DNA from: Nymphalis io
Lineage: Eukaryota > Arthropoda > Insecta > Lepidoptera > Nymphalidae
Assembly (NCBI RefSeq): GCF_905147045.1
Contig: NC_065905.1
Location: forward strand, 2,232,001 to 2,296,000
DNA length: 64,000 bases
Reading direction: 5' to 3'
Within the stretch, counting starts at the first letter, position 1. Each line of letters opens with the position of its first letter. The position numbers and the translations under genes were made by a program. The notes below the pieces were generated by a model. It was not told where the DNA came from. It was given only the letters and a program-made list of their open reading frames with translations, and did no database searches. This document shows, in pieces, positions 1 through 12,195 of this stretch.

Positions 1-280
1 GTAGGGCTTTGTGCAAGCTCGTCTGGGTAGGTACCACCCACTCATCAGATATTCTACCGCAAAACAGCAATACTTGATATTGTTGTGTTCCGGTTTGAAG
101 GGTGAGTGAGCCAGTGTAATTACAGGCACAAGGGACATAAAATCTTAGTTCCCAAGGTTGGTGGCGCATTGGATATGTAAGCGATGGTTGACATTTCTTA
201 CAATCTCTAAGAGCGTTGGTGACCACTTACCATCAGGTGGCCCATAAGCTCGTCCGCCTTCCTATTCTATAAAAAAAAAA
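1..280 (+). repeat. SINE family S1, copy cut by window edge
   Basis: Well-preserved copy of S1, the commonest short repeat here. It lacks only the first few bases and runs to a poly-A tail at about 270-280. Diagnostic segments are GGGCTTTGTGCAAGC at the head, the GGGTGAGTGAGCCAGTG core, and CACTTACCATCAGGTGG before the tail. At least ten similar copies lie in the window on both strands. No clear tRNA A/B boxes were seen, so its promoter ancestry is unknown. Confidence 0.85.
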
Positions 281-403
281 GTGGTAAGGAAGTCGCGTGT
301 TATGAAATTAAATTGAACTAGTTGTAAGCTTGCTTAAAAATTAAGTTTATCTTTGCAAGCAATATATGTTCGAAGATACCGTTTTAGAAAGATAATTTTA
401 CTT

Positions 404-605
404 CATGGTAGTGGCTTTATACGGGGTCATCTGGGTGGTACCTGTAAGTACTTATTACATATTCTTTCACCAAACAACAAGTTTAGTTAGTATTGTTCTG
501 TTTCGATTTGAAGGATAGTAAGCGAGTAAAGACATAGCTTCTTAGTTCCCAAGGTTGCTGGGGCATTGACCATATAAGAGACTACACTGACAATGTCTAT
601 GGGCA
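404..605 (+). repeat. Diverged S1 copy
   Basis: It follows the S1 order (GTAGTGGCTT head, CTTAGTTCCCAAGGTTG core, ACAATGTCTATGGGC near the end) with many substitutions and no tail. The reading frames across it are repeat shadows. Confidence 0.65.
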
Positions 606-1680
606 GTCTATAGTTTTTAAATAAACGATTTACTGTGAAACCATCTAGTGCTTCCTTCCCACACAGCCGAACATCCACGCCATTCGACATTACAACAATG
701 CCATCTCGAAGTCTAACGGATTCCAAACAAAACAAATGAAAGTTTTACTCATGATAGCAAATTATATCGACGTGTGACTAGTGTTGCCACACGACGTCAG
801 TGTTGCCTCACTAGTTACCCAACGTTATGGCTCACCGCACATTTTCACATCACTATTTGTGCTTGTAATAAAAGATCAAAAATTATCGACCTTGTAATTG
901 AAACGGTTGTAGGTAATATATCTGATATCGACATAGATATTTTGACATATTTTGCGTGACCTCTAGTGTCGTGTGTTATGTCTTGCTAATAAAAAAATAT
1001 ATATTTCGTAGGTATTATAATTGGCTGACTGTGTTGTTGATTTTGAAGGTCGTATTCTAATAAACCGTACATTTATATTGTTCTGTTTCCGTGATGGCTT
1101 ATTTGTTGCGCAAGTATGTTATATGTAGTTGTTGGCCCAAATGTTCTCGACAGCATTACCGGGCGGGGAGCGAGTCTTAAAATATTCAGCCAGTTGTTGG
1201 AAGTCCATTTAAGAGCTCAGTATACGCGTGTCCTAAGGGCACCTCCTGTAAGGCGGAAACTAGGCTTGGGATATCGTCGAGGTCTGAAAGAAAGATAGTG
1301 TGCAATGTATTTTAATCCGTCATACGCATAAGCGCAGACGGATTGTAATGAAGCGTACTAACTCTACGCTTTATTATGATCATATAAACTTGCATTAAGT
1401 AATATATGTCTTATTTATTAATAATTTTTAAAAAACCATATAAATTTTATCATTTGTAAATTTAAAAAATATATAATAACCTTTGGCATTATCTTTGTGA
1501 GACTGTAAGTCGCAATTACTTCATATATTGTTATGTTAGGATATTCAGCTCATAGTCTCGTCATATACTTGCATTGTCTTTCTGACCGATGAAAGCCATG
1601 GCGCCAGTCTCGGGACTTTCCAATTACGCAGGACATATTATAAAGCACAAAGTATGCGTAAACACAGGTGCACCTACTTT
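606..1680. other. No gene recognised
   Basis: AT-rich DNA with short chance reading frames only. Nothing was identified on either strand. Confidence 0.5.
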
Positions 1681-1961
1681 TTTTAAATATAAAGGAGCCA
1701 CGTGATTGTACGTGGTCACCAACACTTATAAACATTGGCGCTGTAAAAACTATTATCCATACCTTACATCACCAATGCTCCACTAAGCTAAGATGTTATG
1801 TCCCTTGTGCCTGTAGTTACATTGTCTAGTGAGCCTGAAAACCAGCTATAGCAACGGTGCATTCATCGCTCCAACCGGACATTTCTGCTCTTTGACGGTG
1901 GAATATGTGATGAGTGAGTAGAACCTATTCAGTCGGGTTTGCACAAAGTCCTACCACCAAG
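1681..1961 (-). repeat. Diverged S1 copy, reverse orientation
   Basis: Read on the - strand it has the S1 head (complement of GTCCTACCACCA at its right edge), the TGTCCCTTGTGCCTGTA core and the GTGGTCACCAACAC segment. It is about 20 percent diverged by eye. Confidence 0.7.
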
Positions 1962-2055
1962 TAAGCCTACACCATTACGCTCATAATAGGACGATAAATG
2001 CGACACGATATGAAAAAGTTCAAGCGTAAAACGACCAACGTTACTTACGTTTTTT

Positions 2056-2215
2056 GAAGAATATACACACTACCAATTTTCAGATTCTGGGTTGCTACTG
2101 AGAATTTTTCGATTGGAAAACTCTATAACCTTTTAATATGCCGGGGTTTTGAACCCAGGACCTCAAGATCTGCGATAGCTATCCACTAGATCAACTACTT
2201 CACTTATCATGTAAT
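2056..2215 (-). repeat. SINE family S3, partial
   Basis: The right part is the complement of a tRNA-like head with a B-box-like TTTTGAACCCAGGACC. It is followed leftward by the S3 body (GGGTTGCTACTGAGAATTT). The copy is old and 3' truncated. Confidence 0.65.
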
Positions 2216-2483
2216 CTTTTATCGACTAATGATTCTACATGATTGCTCAGCGTAATTATGAGTAATAACGATTATAAATTCAATTGTTATTGTTCATTTG
2301 GTGCACGAACATTACTGTTTGCATCTTGTCGCTAGCGATATTATTTATTTATATTATATTATAATTATTATACGTTTATATTATAATTGTTATGAAGTTA
2401 TTATTAACTTTGATCAGAATCTTTATTAGGTATATAATATACTTTGGTTGTGTTGTATTTATTTTATTTATATAAATTCATAA

Positions 2484-2788
2484 TGGGCCGAGATGGGCCT
2501 GTGGTAAGAATGTGTGAATCTTAACCGATGATCGTGCATTCAAGCCCGGGCAAGCACCACTGAATTTTCATGTGCTAAAATTTGTGATTATAATAAATCT
2601 TGTGTTTGACGGTGAAGGAAAACATAGTGAAGAAACCTGCATGTGTTTAATTTTACTGAAATTCTGCCACATGTGTATTCCATCAATCCTCATTGGAGCA
2701 GCGTGGTGGAATAAGCTCTGAAACCTGCTCCTCAAAAAGGGAGAGGAAACCTTAGCCAAGCAGTGGGACATTCATAGACTGTTACTGT
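2484..2788 (+). repeat. tRNA-derived SINE family S2
   Basis: The head GGGCCGAGATGGGCCTGTGG resembles a tRNA A-box region. The tRNA-like part is followed by CAAGCACCACTGAATTTTC, the GGAAAACAT and GAAACCTGCATGTG blocks, and the tail AGCAGTGGGACATTC. This order repeats at about 14.9, 19.8 and 28.9 kb, which defines S2. Confidence 0.8.
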
Positions 2789-2937
2789 ATCTAAATTCGT
2801 ATAAGGAATGAAGATGGCGTAAGCTTTACACATGCCTGAGTCGTCTTGAACTTTAAAGATTAATTCGAACAAATGCTCATTTTTTACATTTACAGCTAGA
2901 TAGTTTCTAACTTATACATCATATATAACATTTAATG

Positions 2938-3146
2938 TCCTCCAGACCGATTTCGGTCACGGCGGCCAATTTCAAGAGAGATTAGTCAACTGCGCAGGAG
3001 ATATTATAGTGCACAAGTGTGTGCGCAAACACAGGTGCAGTGACAGAAAAACCCAATAACTTTTTATTGGCCTGACCTGGGAATTGAACCCAGGACCTCC
3101 TGGTCTGCGGCATTACATCAAGCCACTAGATCGACGAGGCAGTCAT
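2938..3146 (-). repeat. SINE family S3, reverse orientation
   Basis: The right end is the complement of a tRNA-like head (GCCTCGTCGATCTAGTGG, then B box GGTTCAATTCC). The body contains GGCGGCCAATTTCAAGAGAG and CACAAGTGTGTGCGCAAAC. Part of the middle seen in other copies is deleted. Confidence 0.8.
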
Positions 3147-4742
3147 ATAATTGTATATTGTATGTGTAATGATTGATTATTTTTGACAAGTAAATTCTTT
3201 TTTTAAAATAAAAATAACACTATAATCTATTTATAACAACTTCTGCATGTATATGAATAGCCATGGCTATCGGTTAACCGCTTTGAGAAGTTGATGTGCG
3301 TCAGCGGGATCTAGCGAGTTAGAAAAAGTTTTTAAACTCAAAAAGGAGCGTGTATATATACACACACATATATATATATAACGTCAGTGTGAACGTATTG
3401 TATACGATAATACACGCGTATATATAATATGCGTTATCGTTCACTTCATTTTCGAACAATCGCAGCGTCCTTGCACAACGAATACGATCTCAAAAACAGA
3501 TCAGTCTGTATTATTACGTAAGACGGAGCCTTGTTTCGTCTCCGCCAAATACACGTGTTCTGTTTTTAAATGAGAAACACGTATGGATTGTTTGAATTTT
3601 AGAATGTTCTAGATAAAAAATCTTCTTTAATGTGTCTCTCATAGTTTTTATACAATATTTTGGATAGCATTTGAGCCAGTTGGCTACCTAATATTCTATT
3701 ACTTAATTAACTTCAATAATACTTTGTAAGAAATATATACTACATCTTACACCGACAACGAGCTGGTAACCATTGGAACTAGCTCTCTTTGAAGGAACCC
3801 AGCTTATAGGAGAAGGGGCACATGTGAGTTGGTAAAGACTTTTTTGGTAGTGGGACAAAGAAAGGAGTTGGCAAATTTCTTTGTGCTCGATGGAATTGAT
3901 GTACTGATTGGGATGATTTATTGATTGGGATGACATTATAACCTAATTGTTCAGGATCGAACCATCATTGTATTTTTTGCTATAAGTTTACGTATTAAAA
4001 TGAATATTACTTTCGACAGTTCCATGAAGAGTTCATATATGAATATTTTTCGGGCCAGTAAACTGGCTTTGGTATGTAGCGGCCCATCGACTAGGTGGCA
4101 CCCAGAACACCAATAAAAATACATACACCAGCCAGACGAGCCATCACCCTACGTATCGGTAATTTGTGCCTAGAATCTTATGATACTTTTTATCCAGGAG
4201 ATTAAATGGGTTTTCCAGGAAAGTTAAGTTTGTCTAAAATTGCCAAGAAAAAAGCAATGCCTGAGTTTCTTCACGGTTCTCGCAGGTAAAATTTACATTC
4301 TACATCATACCGAACTGATAATAGTTCATATTTATTTTAATCTTGTTAAAGATAATTTAAGATTGAACAAAGTATATTTCGATTCGATTTGATACCTTCA
4401 TATGAATTCACTTAGTATTCTCCTTTTTTACATTTCTTAATTAAATCGTAAAAGTCTTCTTTTTTATACCAATTACACGTTGAATTCTTTGAGGTCTGAT
4501 ACAGAAATTTCAAACATAATTATTACAAAATAAAGTCTATTTTAGTTTGTCTTTCAGTGACCTTGGTGAATGATAGTGAAAATATTTGATAATTTTTTTT
4601 CGAGGAAAGGTCAAACGTTTTTAGCTCCGGTTCGTGGTCATTTTGAATTTATGGTTGAATTCTTATAACTAATTCTAAAATTTTATCATCAATTTTGTCT
4701 TGAAATTCGAAATAAAAGATGATAAGTAAAAAGGCCCTAAGT
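3147..4742. other. No gene identified; TA/CA microsatellite
   Basis: Contains a short mixed TA/CA microsatellite at about 3353-3380 and otherwise AT-rich sequence. A weak exon-like segment at 4206-4285 is listed separately. The - strand reading frame at 3703-3936 matches nothing I know. Confidence 0.45.
4206..4285 (+). CDS. Possible orphan 5' exon, unknown protein
   Basis: An ATG at 4206 opens 26 codons of a basic peptide (starts MGFPGKLSLSKIAKKKAMPE) and ends at a good donor, CGCAG followed by gtaaaa, leaving a two-base overhang. No continuing exon was recognised downstream. Chance is a real alternative. Confidence 0.15.
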
Positions 4743-4975
4743 AATGTCCTCCAGACCCATTTCGGCCACGGCGGCCAATCTCAAGAAAGATTAGCCAACT
4801 GCGCAGGAGATATTATAGTGCACAAGTGTGTGCGCAAACACAGGTGCACTCTATTCTTTAACTCTCATAATCCGATGGGACGGCAATCCGACACGACCGG
4901 AAAGAGTTCAGACGCAGTACGACTTTACGTGCTTTCCGAGGTACGGGAATGTACACACTTTTAACTTCCAGATGA
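4743..4975 (-). repeat. SINE family S3 body, reverse orientation
   Basis: Carries the S3 blocks TTTCGGCCACGGCGGCCAAT, TGCGCAGGAGATATTATAG and CGATGGGACGGCAATCCGAC, but lacks the tRNA-like head. The overlapping + frames are shadows of the repeat. Confidence 0.75.
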
Positions 4976-7335
4976 AGGATATGTTATGCAATTTTTTTAC
5001 AATAAACATGACACGTTTAGTATATATGTGATAAAAGTAAAACTTTAAACGGCAACGAAAAAAGTTAAGAAATATCATGGCATCACTCTAGCTTTGTTCA
5101 GCTAAATCTGACATATGAATTACGATTCAAAAGTGCAAATAAAATGTAGTTCAAATAACGTTATTTCCTACAAACGGTTAGTTTAAATATTTGACCGGGA
5201 AGTTTCATCAGTTAATATTACATGCGTTTTGAACTACTTCTCTCGTGTCCGGAGTTATAACAGTTATGTAAGTTAAACACGATTGAGGCAATTCTGTTAA
5301 AATCTTTACTAAAATGAATACTCATAGCTTTGACTTGGTACGTGGTGCAATTATACTAAATGTAATTAATTAAATACAATACATTCTGAAATGTTAACAT
5401 TACTTATGTATAAAGTCATCTTGATTTATAAAAGTTTATATGTTTGTCCTCTATGCGTCCCTTAACTGTTTATACGATTGTAATGATACTTTGGCGAGAT
5501 GTTCAGCGTAAGTCAGCGAAGGTCTTGACCCCAGAAAAACAAATTTGTTTGTACGTTTGTCCTTAAATATAATCGTTTTATGTAGAATTTCTACATAAAA
5601 CTAAATAAAAACTATATAAATTATTGTTTACTCTGTGAAACCGGGATAGGAAGCTGATATAATTTATTTAAACGTGAGCTGAATACAGTAACATGAAATT
5701 TAATTTAATGTTTTTTTTCTTTTTCAAAAATATATAAATTATAGTATCTTGCTTAAAACATACATACGTTCTATTATAAATATCTGTATATAGTAACTTC
5801 ATAATTGTTTAGGTGTCATCTCACTTTAGTTATTGATATTTATTATTTATATATTAACTGTGGCTACATACGGTTCATGATCCGCCCCGTGGGTCGTAGT
5901 ATGATGGTTTATAGTCTAACATTTCTCAATAAATGACTAACTAAATCTAATCTAACATGAAATTAATTATTTTTTAATCGGACTGATAGATCCTGAGATT
6001 AGAGCGTACAAACAGACAAATTTATCTTAGTAAAAAATCCGTACCACACTTAGATAGTAACTTAGTTAAACAATTGCAGATTATCATCTGACAAAAGCAA
6101 CTCGTTATTGTTGAGTAGATTTTGATAAAGTAGCGATAAAGAGACTTCCGTTAAAAAGTGGGTTAAGTTTTGTATACGTTAAGCAAGCTTCGCTATAAGC
6201 TAGGACTTAATGTATTTATAGTCCATATCTTCATGGGCTATAAGTGTATTTAAGTCTATCTGGAGCAAATCTACAAGTACTAAGTTATTAAGTAAGAAAA
6301 TTGCGTAATTTTAATGTAACGCTTACAAATATCGAGACTGTTAAGAATTTCGTTAAGAAATTTATAAAACAAAAAGTTCATTCACCCTTATGAAATCCTT
6401 ATAAACATTTATAATTATTTATAATATACAAGAAAATTAATACTTGGATATTCCTAATAAAAATGTTACTGGATAGATTATAATTTAATAAAGAAAAATA
6501 ATATCTTGAGCGTATTATTAATTATAAAAATAACTTTAAATGAATGAAAATAGTATTTTATTTAATTAATTTTTTTGTAATTTTTAATTCAATAAAACGA
6601 GAGATTACAAAAAAAGCTATTCCATTCTCAAAAATGCCGAATACTTATAAAATGGCTGTATTTATTTATTTAATAATATTCTATCACGAACATGTCCTAA
6701 TAACATCACATAATAAATAAAATCATTATAGCTACACATAAGACACTGTTACATAAACAATAATAAATAAATAACGTAAATAAACTCGTTAAAATAATAA
6801 ACACTCACTTTGTTGGGGGTGCACCGCGGCCGAAGTTACGCGACAGACTGCCGTGAAGGCTAACCGGTCGCAGAGTGAATGGCGTTATGAGTGAATGATA
6901 GCTGAATGATTACCGATATACATGATTTTAGAATTTAGTACTGATAACTTGATTAGTAATTTCAATTATACTATTTTTATAAGTTTTTCTGTGCCGATTT
7001 GAATGTGTAATTCGTTTGGTCTCCAGAATGCGGAGGTTGAATGAACTATATAAGTAATAGATGCAAAAGATTTTTAGCAAAAGCGTTCCAACGAGTCTAT
7101 ACCTTTCTTACATTGTATTATCATTTACCTTATGATTTATTAAAATAATGCCTAATTTAATTAGTAATGCCGGATATATCGGCTTCTCATCTCCGGGATA
7201 TTATTATTAAGAATTCTAGCCGCTACAGCAGATTCAAGCATCGCTGTTAATGTCAAATAGTTTCTTTTACACATCGCTAATAAATGCTGTTGTCGCTCAT
7301 TTGTTTAATTTTAAGAAAATCGTCTTTTTGACCAC
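4976..7335. other. No gene recognised
   Basis: AT-rich DNA. A fragment near 5875-5940 resembles the tail of a retroelement (CTCAATAAATGACTAAC). One GC-rich island at about 6811-6890 could be a 5' UTR exon on the - strand, because its complement ends CAACAAA before gtgagtg. There is no protein evidence for that exon. Confidence 0.4.
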
Positions 7336-8240
7336 TTGGCTAACATCCATGGTTTTGTTTTGGGTGCTTTAGATGCTCTGCAGAAACAAGTTGATCTTCT
7401 CTCACAGCAACAATTTGAAATGAGGTATAGAAGAAAAATGTTATTAATGCATGGTATTCCCGAGGATAAAAAAGAAAATATCTCATCAGGCGTAACAAAA
7501 ACATTTTTTTTTTTTTTTTTATAGAATAGGAAGGCGGACGAGCATATGGGCCACCTGATGGTAAGTGGTCACCAACGCTCTTAGACATTGGCATTGTAAG
7601 AAATGTCAACCATCGCTTACATATCCAATGCGCCACCAACCTTGGGAACTAAGATTTTATGTCCCTTGTGCCTGTAATTACACTGGCTCACTCACCCTTC
7701 AAACCGGAACACAACAATATCAAGTATTGCTGTTTTGCGGTAGAATATCTGATGAGTGGGTGGTACCTACCCAGACGAGCTTGCACAAAGCCCTACCACC
7801 AGTAATTAACGGACCACCTTAAAATTCTGAATTTAACTGCAGATGCTCTCAGCCAATGCCATCGGATAGGAAAACTCAAGACCAATAAGCCAAGGCCAGT
7901 TCTGTTAAAATTTCGAGACTTGTCCTTAAGAAATCCGGTCTGGTTTAGTAAAGCACCTTAAGAATACAGGTATGTCCAAATTTTTGACGAAGGATCGACA
8001 TGAAGCCTTCTTACTTGCTCTCGACGTTTTGGAATCAATAAATGCTGAACGAAAGAAGGATCTATCATTATTATGGGACAGGCAAACGGTATCGCACCTT
8101 GTCCTCAAGCGATGTCATCTCGTTGAAGAGTAGATCTGATGAGACCTCAGTGCCAGCTGCCTCCGCTTCTGCCTCATTGAAATCGAATACCACACGAAAA
8201 TGCAAACCAGTGTGTACTATAAGAAGTAAGAGAGTTCTTA
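7336..8240 (+). pseudogene. LINE ORF1-like protein relic split by a SINE
   Basis: Two collinear coding pieces flank an S1 insertion. The left piece reads QKQVDLLSQQQFEMRYRRK then MLLMHGIPEDKKEN. The right piece, at about 7807-8110, reads LKILNLTADALSQCHRIGK, then PRPVLLKFRDLSLRNPVWFS and SKFLTKDRHEAF, with frame changes. The pattern GIPE / CHRIGK / FLTK..R is that of the nucleic-acid-binding ORF1 protein of insect LINEs. It is not functional: the SINE, frameshifts and missing ends all disable it. It probably shares an origin with one of the reverse-transcriptase relics downstream, but that link is inference. Confidence 0.6.
7506..7803 (-). repeat. S1 copy inserted into LINE ORF1 relic
   Basis: A nearly consensus S1 with its poly-A (poly-T on +) at the left end and its head at 7803. 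It separates the two halves of the ORF1-like relic, so it inserted after that element. Confidence 0.85.
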
Positions 8241-9002
8241 AAAAGTAAGCACAAGTGTAAACATTGCTTCTCTCTGTTCTTGCTTATTTTATTAAATCGG
8301 TTTATCTGAAGGTAAGTGACTATTTAACTATATTAATCTCGGTCCTTTCTTGTTTATTTTGTTCTTTTGTGTAACACTTAAATACCCTCTTATGGATAAT
8401 AACGTTGTATTCGTTGAAAATTTAATTTAAACTTCAGTTGCGTATGTCATTGTTATGTCATTTATGTCAAACATTATGATTTGACGTGTATGTCACTTAC
8501 CATTGATAGAGAGATGCCACAGATACATATTTTTATCTTCAAATGTCTCGAATTATTTTTTTTAGACTGCATATCCGTTAAGTTAATTACATTATTGTAT
8601 TTAAATATCAATTTTATCTTTTTTTTATTATTATTGTTCTTTTTTTTCTTAATCCTTGTATTTGAAATATTTTTTTTTATATATGATTTGGTGCTTAAGC
8701 GAATGTTATTACGCTGGTAGGTTAAAATAATGTTGCTTGATTTGATTTTTAACATATTGTTTATTTGTATATATAAATATAATTTTTATTTATTATTACT
8801 ATTTTATAGTATGAGTTCAAATGATATAAGTAGTATAATTTCAGACGACACCTCTACGAATCTTAACGATTCATCTTTTTCAGATGACGGCTTCCATAGT
8901 ACATACGACTTAATTTTATGATTGGGACTTCAACCTAATTGACTGGGATTCAGTATTTAACTCCCAATTAATGGAATATAAATTAAATATATTTAACTCT
9001 CA
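8241..9002. other. AT-rich interval, no gene recognised
   Basis: Contains T-rich tracts and a short Ser/Asp-rich reading frame at about 8811-8921 (starts MSSNDISSIISDDTS) of unknown identity. It may be part of the surrounding LINE debris. Confidence 0.35.
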
Positions 9003-9372
9003 GCTTTAATATACTCTAGAGACTCTGCAGGATTTGGAAGAGATGCTAAACAGCCTGAGCGATTCTTCAAGACAATTAGGTCTCCGGATGAACATTGAAA
9101 AGACCAAAATTATGGCAAACCGCCATGTATCCCCGAGACCAGTACACCAGTAAATGGCTCTCCACTTGAAGTTGTGCAGGAATATATCTACCTGGGCCAA
9201 ACTATACAACTTGGCCGGCACAACTTTGAGAAGGAGGGTAAAAGAAGAATACGTTTGGGCTGGGCGGCATTCGGGATACGTCATATTTTTGAATCGTCGA
9301 TCCCACAGTCGCTTAAGATCAGGGTCTTCAATCAGTGCGTCCTACCTGTAATGGCACACGGTGCCGAAATGT
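9003..9372 (+). pseudogene. RTE-like LINE reverse transcriptase, C-terminal fragment
   Basis: Translating across a few frame changes gives LGLRMNIEKTKIMAN, EYIYLGQTIQLG, RRIRLGWAAFGIRHIFES and VFNQCVLPVMAHGAEMW. This is the conserved stretch after the catalytic palm in endonuclease/reverse-transcriptase proteins of the RTE type common in Lepidoptera. The catalytic domain is absent. It ends in an A-run where the next LINE relic begins. Confidence 0.65.
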
Positions 9373-9384
9373 GGAAAAAAAAAA

Positions 9385-10830
9385 CACTCAGCTTGTACAA
9401 TTGTTTGACGTGCATGCACATGTGAGACCGGTTAAGCTTAAACATCTTCCTGCACCATGGCTAACTCAGGATATTAAATTATTGATGGCTAGGCGTAGTA
9501 CTGCTAAATTTAAATACAAAATCAGGCCTACAGATGCTAATCTTCGAAAATACAAAAAGTTACGTAATTGATGTAGCAGAATTTGCCGTGATGCACAACG
9601 TAAGTTTATACATTCTTCCCTTGAATACAATAACCCCAGTAAAACTTGGAGATTTCTCAAATCTCTAGGAATTGGTCGTCAAAAGAGTGAAAACTTGCAT
9701 AACCTTTACATTAATTCTCTTAACAGCTCCTTCACCACTAATAATATCATGGATGGTCAAATTAAACTTAACACCTTAAAATGTTTTGCTTCATTACCTA
9801 TTCCTAATTGTCCATCCTTTGAATTTAATTCTGTGTCTCCTATAGACGTCAAAAAACACATTACTGCTATTGGCACGCTGCCTATATAATTTCTATCCCG
9901 AAAACGGCAATCCTTCCACCAACTTACATTTTCGTTCAATTTTCATCCTGCCTTTCTCACCCAAAGTCCTTGAACGTGTTGTCTATTCTCAACTTAATCT
10001 ATATCTAAACTGTAACAATTTCCTTAGTCCACTTCAGTCAGGTTTCGTAATGGACATAGCACAATTACTGCGCTTGTCAAAATATGCGATGACATTCGAT
10101 TTGCTATAGACAATAAGCTCATTACAATCATTGTTCTTCTTGAATTTAGTAACGCGTTTAATAATGTCGACCATGATTTACTTTTAGCAACGTTGCGTGC
10201 GCTTAATTTATCACCTGGTACCGTGGACTGGTTTCGTTCATACCCATGTCATAGGCAACAGAACATAAGTTTTGACAATATGTTTTCTTCTCTTTGTTTT
10301 CTTCAATCTGGGGTACCGCAAGTAAGCATTCTGTCACCGTTGTTATTTCCTATCTTTATTAATTATGTCTCATCACTTCTTTCCTGTTTTTATCATTTTT
10401 ATGCCGATGATCTACAGTTATACGTAACTACACCAATTAACAACCTCGCTAATGCTATCCAAACATTAAATTCTGAAGTCGAAAAAATTGTAGTATGGTG
10501 TCATTCATATGGACTTTTAATAAATCCCAGCAAATCGCAGGCTGCAATTATCGGTAGCTCCCGGGAATGGCACAAAATTAATCAGTCCCGAATCCCTCCC
10601 ACCCTTCTTAATAGCACTGCGCTTCCACTACTCACAACGTTTAAAAATTTGGGGCTGTGAATAGATAAGTTGCTCTTTTGGTTTCCTCAAGTAGCAGAGG
10701 TGAGTCGAAAAATTTTCGCTTCCATTGACTCTCAGGCGCTGGAAAAAGTTTTTGCCGTATAAAACCAAACTCGCCTTAGCCAACTCTTTGCTATTACCCC
10801 TATTGGACTATGCCGACTCGGTCTGTTTAG
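9385..10830 (+). pseudogene. Jockey/CR1-like LINE reverse transcriptase relic
   Basis: Successive frames give APWLTQDIKLLMARR (region after the endonuclease), SPKVLERVVYSQL, SGVPQVSILSPLLFPIFIN and the palm motif YHFYADDLQLY near 10390-10425. VSRKIFASIDSQ follows. Order and motifs fit a Jockey- or CR1-group non-LTR retrotransposon. Several stops and frameshifts and a gap between the first two palm motifs make it dead. The Tc1/mariner element at 10889 lies just past its visible end. Confidence 0.7.
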
Positions 10831-10888
10831 ATATTTATTCATATTGATATATTCATATTACTAACAATTTTGAATTCTTATCAAAATA

Positions 10889-12195
10889 CAGGGTGGACCA
10901 AAAGTCCGGTAACATTTGAATCGAGCGCTGCTTCCAATTGCGGGGGATAGGGGGGAGCGGGGCGTTACTAAGCGCGAGAGCGGGTAGTTGGAATTCAGTG
11001 CAATGGCGTCGTTCAGCGGAGCACAACGCGCGTTTTGCGTACGAGTACTATCGCAACAACGATTCTGCGACTGAAGCGCAACGAAAATTTTGTACACAGT
11101 ACAACATACGAAATAAAAATCAAGCTCCATCAACTCGTGCAATTAAAAATTGGGTACAGAAGTTTGAGAAGACGGGTTCAACATTAAATCAACCACGATC
11201 CGGCCGACCTAAGACGTCGAGAGAGCCCGCAAACATAGAGCGCGTACGAGTATCTGTTAAAGAACAACCTGGCCTGTCTACTCGGAAGCGGTCTAGTGTT
11301 TTAAATGTGTCTAGGATATCTTTAAATCGTATTCTTCACAAGGATTTACATTTACACCCGTATAAAATTCAAATTGTACAACAATTAAGGCCAAATGACT
11401 ACACTCAGAGACTGCAGTTTGCCAACGAAATGCTTGCGAGGTTTACGAGCTTCAATAACATCTTTTTCTCAGACGAGGCACATTTTCACATAAATGGGCA
11501 TGTGAACAGGCAAAATTGCAGATACTGGAGTGATGCTAACCCGCAATTGAAGCACCAAAAGCCCTTACACTCGCCCAAAGTTACTGTATGGGCAGCTTTT
11601 TCAGCCAGTGGAATTATCGGTCCGTATTTTTATGAGGATCAGAGAAGCCGTCCCGTTACCGTCAACACACAGCGATACATTGCCATGCTACAGAACTTTT
11701 TTGCTCCAGCATTACAGGACTACTCTGGTTTTAATCAACGGACATGGTTTCAACAAGATGGGGCCACATGTCACACCTCCAACGACTCAATAGCAGCGGT
11801 TCGTGAAATTTTTGGGCAAAAAGTCATATCCAAAAGAGGTGACATTAACTGGCCACCCCGCAGCCCGGATTTGTCACCAATGGACTTTTTCCTTTGGGGA
11901 TACCTCAAAAGTAAAGTTTTTAATAACAACCCTCAGTCTATTGAAGAATTAAAAGAAAATATACGCGAGGAAATTCAGAACATTTCTCCAAACACTTGTC
12001 GGGCGGTGATGGAAAATTTCCGCTCTAGATTACAGGAGTGCCAAACTAAACAAGGGACACATTTGGACGACGTTATTTTTAAAAAATAAAACCCTGATTT
12101 TTGTACTTTTAGAATAAATAAACATATTTTCTCTCATATCTCTTTTGTATTTTTTATAACCATTCGAAATGTTACCGGACTTTTGGTCTACCCTG
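10889..12195 (+). mobile_element. Near-complete Tc1/mariner-superfamily transposon (1,307 bp)
   Basis: The ends are terminal inverted repeats of about 29 bp. The left begins CAGGGTGGACCAAAAG and the right complement begins CAGGGTAGACCAAAAG, with one mismatch before they diverge. A TA dinucleotide flanks each end (10887-10888 and 12196-12197), the target duplication typical of this superfamily. A single long transposase frame fills the interior. The high similarity of the repeats suggests a fairly young insertion. Confidence 0.92.
11003..12089 (+). pseudogene. Tc1/mariner transposase, frameshifted near its N terminus
   Basis: The long frame encodes a helix-turn-helix region (IKNWVQKFEKTGS), a second DNA-binding part (GRPKTSREP) and the DDE catalytic domain. 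Acidic residues sit in FFSDEAHFHING, WFQQDGATCHT and WPPRSPDLSPMDFFLWGY, with 36 residues between the second and third aspartates. The C terminus HLDDVIFKK and a stop at 12087-12089 are intact. The frame has no upstream ATG. The natural start, ATG at 11003 (MASFSGAQRAF), is in another frame and should join the long frame at about 11030-11045, so one short indel breaks the gene early. Whether related copies lack this indel cannot be seen here. Confidence 0.8.

Noticed and set aside
3060..3146. tRNA genes suggested by GGTTCAATTCC and similar B boxes here and at 14940, 20750 and 60750
   Set aside because: Each is the head of a dispersed SINE with a constant body; the acceptor stems do not pair properly.
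7565..7822. 85-residue frame, also repeated at 22412, 27156 and 37719 (starts MRHQPWELRFYVPCACNYTG in several copies)
   Set aside because: It lies within S1 SINE copies and recurs only because the repeat does; it has no promoter, no domain, and is not preserved in diverged copies.
10861..11142. 93-residue - strand frame across the left end of the Tc1/mariner element
   Set aside because: Antisense shadow of the transposon end and transposase start.
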